Under the pieces are notes generated by a model that was given only the letters and a program-made list of their open reading frames with translations, had not been told where the DNA came from and made no database searches. A stretch of 64,000 nt of DNA from Micavibrio sp. (GTDB taxonomy: Bacteria; Pseudomonadota; Alphaproteobacteria; UBA9219): NCBI GenBank assembly GCA_020718105.1, contig DYDA01000002.1, positions 53,954-117,953 of the forward strand. The letters are read 5' to 3'. The position numbers were made by a program, and so were the translations under genes. Within the stretch, counting starts at the first letter, position 1. Each line of letters starts with the position of its first letter. Positions 53,421-60,751 of this stretch are shown here, piece by piece.

Positions 53421-53936
53421 TTATGCTGCCTTCTTTTCTTTTTCCTTGGTCAGAACGCCTTCTAGCTTGGCTGTGGCTTTGATCTGATCGATCTTTTCGA
53501 CGGCGGCCAGCTCACGCGACAAACGCTCAAGCGCCGCTTGATAAATCTGGCGCTCGCTATAGGAATGTTCAGGTTGATCCACGCCGCGATGCAAATCGCG
53601 CACGACTTCCGCAATAGAAACAGGATCGCCCGAATTAATCTTTGATTCATATTCTTGGGCGCGACGGCTCCACATCACGCGGCGAACCTTAGACTTACCT
53701 TGCAAGGTAGAAAGAGCCTCTTTGATGCGATCGCGCGAGCTAAGACGGCGAAGGCCTGACGTTTTGGCCTTGGCCACAGGAACCTTAAGACGCATGCGGT
53801 CTTGCTCAAACATGATGGAGTAAAGGGACACACTCTCCCCCGCAACATCAAACGTATCAACCCCTTCAACGCGCCCGACGCCATGGGCTGGATAGACAAC
53901 GAAATCACCCTTTTTAAACTCAAGCTTCTCGGTCAT
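53421..53936 (-). CDS. CarD family transcriptional regulator
   Basis: 171 residues. The N-terminal Tudor-like RNA polymerase interaction domain reads KGDFVVYPAHGVGRVEGVDTFDVAGE, with MFEQDRMRLKVPVAKA next; the C-terminal helical part has RRLSSRDRIKEALSTLQGK, and AQEYESKINSGDPVSIAEVVRDLHR, which is family typical. CarD stabilises open complexes, often at rRNA promoters. Start at 53936, with AGGGAG upstream. The terminator is just after. Confidence 0.94.
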   Translation of the reverse strand: MTEKLEFKKGDFVVYPAHGVGRVEGVDTFDVAGESVSLYSIMFEQDRMRLKVPVAKAKTSGLRRLSSRDRIKEALSTLQGKSKVRRVMWSRRAQEYESKINSGDPVSIAEVVRDLHRGVDQPEHSYSERQIYQAALERLSRELAAVEKIDQIKATAKLEGVLTKEKEKKAA

Positions 53937-54146
53937 GTTTTGATGGCTCCCTATGCTTAAATAGCGCTGAAACTTCAACTTTTGCATCTGTCGTTATTAT
54001 GTATACCATTTTTTAGTGATTATTACAAAACTTTCGCACAATAAAATTACAAATCGTTCTATATCAATTAGATGGCTGTTGGCCGCGTTAACCAAAATTG
54101 ACCTTTTAGGTTAACGCGCCCTTTTTTCTTCGTGACAAAGGTGGAT

Positions 54147-55121
54147 TTAACAGGCAGGAGCGAAGGCCGATTCGTCAGCCGTTTCCATCACCCAAGCCGA
54201 GGAATCTGAAAACAAAGCCCGCAGGAGCGCGTTATTCATCGCATGCCCTGGCAGAACCCCTTTGTAATGGCCACGGATAGGCGCACCCGCCAAGGCGAGA
54301 TCGCCAACAGCATCTAAAGTCTTATGGCGAACAAACTCATCGCCATAGCGCAAACCATCTTCATTCATGACGCGGTCGCCATCAATGACGATAGCATTAT
54401 CAAGCGAGCCGCCGCGCATCAAACCAACCTTGGTCATCGCCTCAACGTCTTTAAGAAAACCAAAGGTGCGCGCGCGGCTGATTTGCGTTTTAAAAGCATG
54501 GCGCGAGAGAGTCAGGTTGTGGTCTTGCGTGCCAATCAGTGCGTTATCAAAAGCGATTTGAACGCTAAATTGCGTTTCATCGGAAGGAGTCAAAGAAACG
54601 CTCTTGCCACCAGAGGAAAACGCAACAGGCTTCACAATCACGATTTCACGGCGGAGCGCGTTTTGCTCCTTCACGCCCGCCATTTCAATCAAAAACACAA
54701 AGGCGTCGGCGCTGCCGTCCATCACGGGAACTTCGGGGCCATCCACTTCAATGGTGGCATTATCAATGCCCGCGGCGCTCAGCGCCGCCATCAAATGCTC
54801 AATCGTTGCAACCTTACCACCATGATCGTTGCCGATCACGGTGCACAGGCGCGTATCAATCACATTATTCCATAAGGCGCGGATAGAACGCGCGCCGTTC
54901 TTTAAATCAGTGCGAACAAAAACGATACCCGTATCGGGATCAGCGGGCAAAAGACGAAGGGTTACCTTCTCGCCAGAATGAACGCCAACGCCAGAGCATT
55001 GAGCCACGCCGCGCACTGTTTTTTGACGCGCAGCCGTTGTCCCCGCGCAAGCCGAGGCCATAAGTCCCTGCACCGCCGCAGAAGGTATCGAAGAAATATC
55101 AGAAGAAGAAAAAGGAGGCAT
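54147..55121 (-). CDS. lpxC: UDP-3-O-acyl-N-acetylglucosamine deacetylase
   Basis: Zinc enzyme for the committed step of lipid A. 324 residues. The N-terminal domain has GVGVHSGEKVTLRLLPA and TIEHLMAALSAAGIDNATIEVDGPEVPVMDGS, the C-terminal domain the zinc ligand block RHKTLDAVGDLALAG and the end GHAMNNALLRAL. ATG 55121 is used; TTG 55127 is the other option. It has some 30 residues in front of the usual N-terminus. It stands alone, not next to ftsZ. Confidence 0.96.
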   Translation of the reverse strand: MPPFSSSDISSIPSAAVQGLMASACAGTTAARQKTVRGVAQCSGVGVHSGEKVTLRLLPADPDTGIVFVRTDLKNGARSIRALWNNVIDTRLCTVIGNDHGGKVATIEHLMAALSAAGIDNATIEVDGPEVPVMDGSADAFVFLIEMAGVKEQNALRREIVIVKPVAFSSGGKSVSLTPSDETQFSVQIAFDNALIGTQDHNLTLSRHAFKTQISRARTFGFLKDVEAMTKVGLMRGGSLDNAIVIDGDRVMNEDGLRYGDEFVRHKTLDAVGDLALAGAPIRGHYKGVLPGHAMNNALLRALFSDSSAWVMETADESAFAPAC

Positions 55122-55310
55122 TTTCAAAAACCACGTTTACGCTGTTAACATGGTTGATGTTGTACCTCACCTGCCCGCTTACAGAAAATCAAGTGTGATT
55201 ACGCTTTGTTACATGCAGGAACAAGTTGATATTTATGATCAAAACAGTTCAGGCTGTGGCAAACAAAAAGAAATCAACTCTTGCACAATCATTCACTTGA
55301 ACTCTGAGCT

Positions 55311-56426
55311 TTACACCCGCATTGGCATCAGAACATACAAAGCGCTGGCATCCGCCACATCCTGCACGATGGCGGGAGCCGCCGAGTCCGCCAAATGGAA
55401 ACGAACGCCCTCGCCCTCGATCTGCATCAGGATATCCAGCAAATAACGCGCATTAAAACCAATTTCCATCGGTGCGCCGTCATAGCTGACTTCCAGCTCT
55501 TCACTGGCGCTGCCCGCTTCCGGCGCACTGGCCGAAACCGTCAGCAAGCCTTCGGAAAGCGCCAGCTTCACGCCGCGCGATTTTTCTGATGAGATGGTCG
55601 CCACGCGATCCACCGCCGCCGCGAACAAACGCGCATTGGCGTCCAAAAACCTGTCATTGCCTTGAGGAATAACACGCTCATAATCAGGGAACGTGCCATC
55701 GATAAGCTTTGAGGTGATCACAATGTTATCAAACGAGAAACGCACCTTGGATTCCGACAAAGCAATTTCGATCGCGCCCGTCGCCTCGTCCAACATCTTG
55801 CGAACTTCGCCCACGGTTTTGCGAGGTATAATAATACCGGCAAGACCTTTGGCCCCTTGCGGCGCGGGCATCTCCACCCGCGCAAGGCGATGGCCATCCG
55901 TGGCCACGGCACGCAACACGTCAACCTTGTCGGCCTTGGTCGCGTGCAGATAAATGCCGTTCAAATAATAGCGCGTTTCCTCTGCCGAAATCGCAAAGCG
56001 TGTGCGATCGATCAGGCCGCGCAAATCCTCGGACGAAAGCGTAAACTTGTGCTTGTGATCGCCGTCGGGCATCTTGGGGAAATCCTCGACGGGCAGGCAA
56101 CCCAACTTGAACTGTGAGCGGCCAGAGGACAAAACGATCTGCCCCGCGCTGACGGCATTAATCTCAACCTGAGCGCCCTCAGGCAGTTTACGCACAATCT
56201 CATACAGCGTATGCGCGGGCGCAGTGATTGCTCCCGCTTTGGCAACGACAGCCGTCGCCATCTCGTTGACCTCGATCTCCATGTCCGTCGCGACAAAGGA
56301 AACCTCATCGCCGTTCGCACGGATCATGACATTAGAGAGAATGGGGATGGTGTTCTTACGCTCCACGACGCTTTGGACGTGGCTAAGGCTTTTAAGCAAG
56401 GCAGCGCGTTCAAGGGTTATCTTCAT
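55311..56426 (-). CDS. dnaN: DNA polymerase III beta subunit (sliding clamp)
   Basis: 371 residues; ring clamp that tethers polymerase III to DNA. Three similar domains are present. The start MKITLERAALLKSLSHVQSVVERKNTIPILSNVMI and the end ALYVLMPMRV are the family standards. The start at 56426 has AAGAG 9 nt upstream; the frame is open but not likely used before it. dnaA and recF do not lie next to it. Confidence 0.97.
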   Translation of the reverse strand: MKITLERAALLKSLSHVQSVVERKNTIPILSNVMIRANGDEVSFVATDMEIEVNEMATAVVAKAGAITAPAHTLYEIVRKLPEGAQVEINAVSAGQIVLSSGRSQFKLGCLPVEDFPKMPDGDHKHKFTLSSEDLRGLIDRTRFAISAEETRYYLNGIYLHATKADKVDVLRAVATDGHRLARVEMPAPQGAKGLAGIIIPRKTVGEVRKMLDEATGAIEIALSESKVRFSFDNIVITSKLIDGTFPDYERVIPQGNDRFLDANARLFAAAVDRVATISSEKSRGVKLALSEGLLTVSASAPEAGSASEELEVSYDGAPMEIGFNARYLLDILMQIEGEGVRFHLADSAAPAIVQDVADASALYVLMPMRV

Positions 56427-56523
56427 GGGCATCATCTCTTTTCGTTGGCGCAAGGGGGGCGCTTTTTTTTGAGCCATACCTGTTGAAGTAGCATTGAAAC
56501 CTATCGTCCTCATCAAAAACCTG

Positions 56524-56600
56524 TCGTCATCCCCGCGAAAGCGGGGATCCCGTTTTCTTATTACAAACAAACGGGATGCCCGTTTTCACGGGCATGACGG
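56524..56600. repeat. Family-1 palindromic repeat
   Basis: GTCATCCCCGCGAAAGCGGG and GGGATGCCCGTTTTCACGGG hairpins with CCCGTTT...AAACGGG pairing between them. It lies upstream of dnaN. Confidence 0.8.
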
Positions 56601-56858
56601 AATAAGGGGAAGATATGATCAATTATATCCAACCAAGCCATGCTCCGAACTTAAGGAGATAACAGAGAATCGGCAGGATGGCTAGAGAGGCGTTCGGCAT
56701 CGGGAAAAAACGCCAAACCTAGACGCGGGAAGATAAGGTTAATGATTAACGCCCACCCTTTTTCCTCTTACGCACGTTTTCATAGCCCTTGTCTCCATCA
56801 GCACAATTTTAGTAGACTTCCTCCATTGTTAGCAAAGAAAAGGCATAAGGCAAAAATC

Positions 56859-57398
56859 ATGAACAGCCCAATAGAAGCATCACAAACCATCCGACTTAAA
56901 GTCCCAGAACACGCGTTTAAAAGCTGCCCGCAGCTAATGTTCAATCCTGAATACCGCCATCTTCTGAAGCGCTTTGTTACAATATCGGGACAGCACAGGA
57001 AAAGCTTTAACCACCGCTTTTATGCTGGTGCCCTACCCCTTGGCATTGTCTGCGGTTTTGCAGCAAAGACTGCTTTTATATTGGCCAGCGCTGCACTCAC
57101 AGGAAAAACACCAAGCATCTTGGCTGACCTTTCAGCAACCTTAGCTGGCAATTTAGTCGGCATTTGTGCAGGCTATTTCCTGTTTGGGGTGTATAAACAA
57201 TCTAAAATTCTTACATCCATAGACAAACCGATCTGTGTCATAAACGATTTTCACGATCATTGGCGCAACGGCCCCGTTCCCCAAAACGTCAAAGAGGCAG
57301 TTCGCACTCTTGAAAAAATAGAAGATGAATTGACTCAAACTCCTCCTAAAAGAAAATGGGGATTTTCATTTCCACCTTTCCGTCAGCACACGCCTTAA
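56859..57398 (+). CDS. Unknown membrane protein
   Basis: 179 residues with two hydrophobic segments in the middle (LPLGIVCGFAAKTAFILASAAL and ATLAGNLVGICAGYFLFGVY), a cytosolic N-terminus with several basic residues and a hydrophilic tail ending KRKWGFSFPPF. No family recognised. AAGG lies 7 nt before the ATG at 56859. The frame upstream is open to 56742 but lacks a binding site. Confidence 0.6.
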   Translation: MNSPIEASQTIRLKVPEHAFKSCPQLMFNPEYRHLLKRFVTISGQHRKSFNHRFYAGALPLGIVCGFAAKTAFILASAALTGKTPSILADLSATLAGNLVGICAGYFLFGVYKQSKILTSIDKPICVINDFHDHWRNGPVPQNVKEAVRTLEKIEDELTQTPPKRKWGFSFPPFRQHTP

Positions 57399-57468
57399 GT
57401 TTACCCCCATCTTGCCAGCCCTGCGCTTATGACCTTAAAAGTCGCGTCATCCTGCGCATATAACTCAC

Positions 57469-57669
57469 GTCATTGCGAGGCTTGATCGCGAAGGCGATCA
57501 AGGCCGAAGCGTAGCGAAGGCTCCCAGCGACGTGGCAATCCAGCTGCGAGCGATAGCGAGCGCATGAGTCAAAATGGAAAGAGAAATTCTGCCTTTAGTT
57601 TTCGAGTCATACGCCTCGCGGACGCTCGGCTCTGGATTGCCGCGCTCCCGCTGGTCGCTCGCAATGACG
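57469..57669. repeat. Family-1-related long palindromic repeat
   Basis: Begins CGTCATTGCGAGG and ends CGCTCGCAATGACG, the inverted ends. Inside lies the GCCGAGCGTCCGCGAGG module in inverted form (57603-57630) and CAATCCAGCTGCGAGCG. It fills most of the gap before murL; no gene is seen in 57399-57741. Confidence 0.75.
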
Positions 57670-57741
57670 CAAAATACCCCCACCATCTTGCCAGCCCTGC
57701 GCCGATGGCTTACGGTGCGGGAACACAGGACGGGATGATCC

Positions 57742-59091
57742 ATGGAAGCAGGCGCGTTTATCTTTAATCACTATGCGTACAACCGCGAGAACGGCATGCT
57801 GACGCTTGATTACGCCTTTGAAAACGGCTTGGCTTTTCGGGAAACCATCGCCTTTCCGCTCCCTTCCCACCCCCCCTCCACCACGCAGCTGGGTGAAGCC
57901 GCCAACGCCGCGCTGGATTCCTGTTTCCGCCTCATCTTTCTTTTGGCGGGGGTGAGCTATTACAAAGCCTTTGTGCCAGAAAACTTGATCTGCCGCGCCT
58001 TCACGCTTGATCCCGTTACGGCTGGTTTTGTCGAAAAGGTTTACCGGCATGGCCTTGGCGAGTTTGCCTATCGCAACGGAATTGATTTAACGGACAGGAT
58101 TAAAATAACAACCGAAGCCGTGGATTCGCCTATTGCTCATCCCGTTCCCCTTACGGCCCGCCCGTTGGTTCCCGTTGGCGGCGGCAAGGATTCCATCGTG
58201 ACGATTGAGGCGCTGAAGGCCAAAGGCTTCGCGCCCGTCCTGTTCGCGCTGGGCCCTGATGCCCCCCTGCCCGCCCCTATCCGCGACACGATTGCGGCAT
58301 CGGGGCTGCCCTTCCTTAAGGTCACGCGCACGCTATCGCCCGCGCTGATCGAAGCCAATAAAAACGGGGCGCTAAATGGCCATGTGCCGATCACCGCGAT
58401 CCTGTCCGTCATCGCGATGACAACCGCACTGATGCACGGATTGGACTCCGTCGTTATGTCGAACGAGCATTCCGCCGACGCGCCGAATTTGATGGTGAAC
58501 GGGCAGGAAATTAATCACCAGTACAGCAAATCTTTCGCGTTTGAAAAAGACCTTGCCGCCTATACCCGCGCCCACATCACGCCAAGCTTGCGCTATTTTT
58601 CTCTACTGCGCCCCATGACCGAGGCCGCGATTGCAAGGCGCTTTGCGCAAAGCGCCGTCTATGACCACGTTTTCAGAAGCTGCAACACGTCCTTTCGCCA
58701 AGACGCGGCGACCCGCGCCTCGCACTGGTGCTGCGCCTGCCCCAAATGCCGCTTTGTGTTTTTGGCGCTTGCCAACTTTATGGATAAAGAAAGACTTCTG
58801 GGCATCTTTGGCGTGAACATGCTGGATGATGAAACGCAGACGGACGGCTTCGCCGCGCTGTGCGGCCTTGATACGCACAAACCGTTTGAGTGTGTAGGCA
58901 CAGTGCAAGAAAGCGCTCTTCTTATGGCTTTTCTGGTGCGGCAGACGGCTTGGCAGAATGATCGTGTTGTCATCACGCTCGCGCCGCGCCTTCCGCCGTT
59001 TAATGAGGCCGCCTATCAGGCGCTGTTCGCGCCGCAAGGCACGTGCGCCCTGCCCCCGCCCTATGACGAGGTTCTCCATGCGGGCGCATGA
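57742..59091 (+). CDS. murL: UDP-MurNAc-L-Ala-L-Glu epimerase
   Basis: 449 residues. MurL epimerises the terminal L-Glu of UDP-MurNAc-L-Ala-L-Glu to D-Glu with ATP, and replaces the glutamate racemase MurI in peptidoglycan synthesis of some bacteria (shown in Xanthomonas oryzae). Seen here: the PP-loop-like GGGKDS at 146-151, SNEHSADAPN, and the zinc-finger-like CCACPKCRFVFLALANFMDKERLLGIFG, which matches the family block. The gene overlaps murD2 by 14 nt, the partner that makes its substrate. ATG start; a long repeat lies just upstream. Confidence 0.9.
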   Translation: MEAGAFIFNHYAYNRENGMLTLDYAFENGLAFRETIAFPLPSHPPSTTQLGEAANAALDSCFRLIFLLAGVSYYKAFVPENLICRAFTLDPVTAGFVEKVYRHGLGEFAYRNGIDLTDRIKITTEAVDSPIAHPVPLTARPLVPVGGGKDSIVTIEALKAKGFAPVLFALGPDAPLPAPIRDTIAASGLPFLKVTRTLSPALIEANKNGALNGHVPITAILSVIAMTTALMHGLDSVVMSNEHSADAPNLMVNGQEINHQYSKSFAFEKDLAAYTRAHITPSLRYFSLLRPMTEAAIARRFAQSAVYDHVFRSCNTSFRQDAATRASHWCCACPKCRFVFLALANFMDKERLLGIFGVNMLDDETQTDGFAALCGLDTHKPFECVGTVQESALLMAFLVRQTAWQNDRVVITLAPRLPPFNEAAYQALFAPQGTCALPPPYDEVLHAGA

Positions 59092-60592
59092 CCTGTCAGG
59101 GAAAAAAGTTGTCATCTGGGGCGCGGGCATGGAAGGCCGCGCCGCGGCAGACTTTATCCATGATCGCGCCGCGCCCGCCTCTTTGGTTTTTGTTGATGAT
59201 AAAGAATCTCAAGATTCCGAATCCCAATTGACGCTCTCACAAACATCACCCTCCCCTTGCGGGAGGGTCGAAATTGCGAAGCAATTTCGGGGAGGGGTCA
59301 GAAAAGGCGCAGTAAAGAACCCCGCCCCGAAAAATCTTTTCCCTTCGGGATTCGATTTTTCGACCCTCCCGCAAGGGGAGGGTGATTTAAGCGAGTTTGT
59401 TAATCCCATTTCAAAGCCGTTGACCTATTCCATCCTTTGCGGCGAAGACAAAGAGAAAGCCTTGGCGCAAGCGGATGTCCTTATCAAATCACCAGGGGTC
59501 AGCCTCTATAGGCCAGAAATCCACGCAGCGCGCGCCACGCAAACGCCCATCACCTCGCTTTTAAATCTGTGGTTGGCGGAGCCTCATACGGCCACCGTTG
59601 TTGGCATCACGGGCAGTAAAGGCAAAAGCACCACGTCCGCGCTTTTGGCGCATGTTTTGCGTGAGAACAGCGGCAAAAGGATCGCTCTGGCAGGCAATAT
59701 CGGCACGCCCGTCACGGCCATCGACCTTAACGCAACAGATATCGCAATTGTCGAAATCTCCAGCTACCAAGCCGCTACGCTAAGCGAAAGCTGCGACATA
59801 GGCGTTGTCACCGCGCTGTATCCCGAACATCTTGATTGGCATGGAAGCGTGACGCGCTATTACGCCGACAAGCTGAACGTACTGGCGCAAAGCCGCATGA
59901 CCATCGCCTGCCCGCAAGTGAGCGAAGACGCGCAAGAACGCGGCCTTGCGCTTGCGCCCTCGCGGCTGTTTGCGGATGAGGAAGGCTTTCACGCGCAAGG
60001 CTCACGCCTTTATGACGGCGCAAACCCTCTGCCCATCCTTGATAACGCTTATCTCACGCGCCCGCATAACCTTGCCAACGTGTGCGCGGTTCTGACCGTT
60101 CTTCGCGTCCTTGATCAAGACATTCCGGCGGCACTCCAAGCGATGGAATCGTTCCAAGGCCTCCCCCATCGTCAGCAAGAGCTGGGCGAAAAGGACGGCC
60201 TGCTTTATGTGAACGATAGCCTGTCCACAACGCCTCACGCTTCCATTGCGGCGATGGAAGCATATACAGGACGCGCCCTCACTTTGATTGCGGGAGGTTT
60301 TGATCGCGGGATTGATTACACGCCGCTTGTCGATTACGTCTTGCGCCGTCCGAATATCGCCATCGTCTGCATGGGGCCGAGCGGCGAGAGAATTTTCAAA
60401 GCGCTGGAAGAGCGCGGCGCGAAAACCATCGCTCTTACCTTAACGATGGAGGACGCCATCGCCTTCGCGCGCGCCAACACCACAACGGGGGGGCTCGTCC
60501 TTCTCTCCCCCGCCGCGCCTAGCTATGGCCTTTTCAAAGACTATGCCGAGCGCGGCCACCGCTTTACCGAAGCATGCGGATTTTATCAGTAG
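59078..60592 (+). CDS. murD2: UDP-MurNAc-L-Ala--L-Glu ligase (MurD2) with in-frame repeat
   Basis: 504 residues, about 50 longer than MurD-type ligases. Adds L-glutamate to UDP-MurNAc-L-alanine, as inferred from its MurL partner; ordinary MurD adds D-glutamate. The N-terminal domain starts VVIWGAGMEGRAAADF, the ATP motif GITGSKGKST is at 176-185, and HLDWHGSVTRYYADK and NDSLSTTPHASIAA follow. Residues about 56-103 are encoded by a family-2 palindromic repeat, in frame. The start at 59078 has GAGG 7 nt upstream and lies inside murL. The alternative, an ordinary D-Glu ligase, remains possible. Confidence 0.88.
   Translation: MRAHDLSGKKVVIWGAGMEGRAAADFIHDRAAPASLVFVDDKESQDSESQLTLSQTSPSPCGRVEIAKQFRGGVRKGAVKNPAPKNLFPSGFDFSTLPQGEGDLSEFVNPISKPLTYSILCGEDKEKALAQADVLIKSPGVSLYRPEIHAARATQTPITSLLNLWLAEPHTATVVGITGSKGKSTTSALLAHVLRENSGKRIALAGNIGTPVTAIDLNATDIAIVEISSYQAATLSESCDIGVVTALYPEHLDWHGSVTRYYADKLNVLAQSRMTIACPQVSEDAQERGLALAPSRLFADEEGFHAQGSRLYDGANPLPILDNAYLTRPHNLANVCAVLTVLRVLDQDIPAALQAMESFQGLPHRQQELGEKDGLLYVNDSLSTTPHASIAAMEAYTGRALTLIAGGFDRGIDYTPLVDYVLRRPNIAIVCMGPSGERIFKALEERGAKTIALTLTMEDAIAFARANTTTGGLVLLSPAAPSYGLFKDYAERGHRFTEACGFYQ
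59245..59386. mobile_element. Family-2 palindromic repeat inside murD2
   Basis: 142 bp with 27-bp perfect inverted ends (ATCACCCTCCCCTTGCGGGA... at 59245 and its complement ending at 59386). The inner part has GAAATTGCGAAGCAATTTC and GAATCCCG...like arms. It matches the intergenic copies at 26.5 kb and 38.8 kb in the arms, less in the loops. It keeps the reading frame open and adds about 48 residues to MurD2. Confidence 0.85.
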
Positions 60593-60594
60593 TC

Positions 60595-60738
60595 TATACC
60601 CAAAACAATTCAAGGGTTGTGGGCTATAGTCCGTCCGCTTGAAAACCCGAAAATTTTTTCTCCGCCAAGACGCATAAGGCCAAGGTCAATCAACAGCCGC
60701 GGCCAAAAAAATTCGGGCTTTCAAGCGGACGTAGTATA
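60595..60738. repeat. Family-3 repeat, second copy
   Basis: Starts TATACCCAAAACAATTCAAG, then CCGCTTGAAAACCCGAAAAT and at the far end AATTCGGGCTTTCAAGCGGA followed by CGTAGTATA. It is the reverse complement of the copy at 17865-18002. Between the stop of murD2 and the stop of the converging next gene; it may end both transcripts. Confidence 0.8.
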
Positions 60739-60751
60739 AACGAAAAAAGCT

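Noticed and set aside
54147-55121. Expected ftsZ or other division genes next to lpxC
   Set aside because: Searched the flanks for division-cell-wall cluster genes; none is present, so no dcw cluster is claimed.
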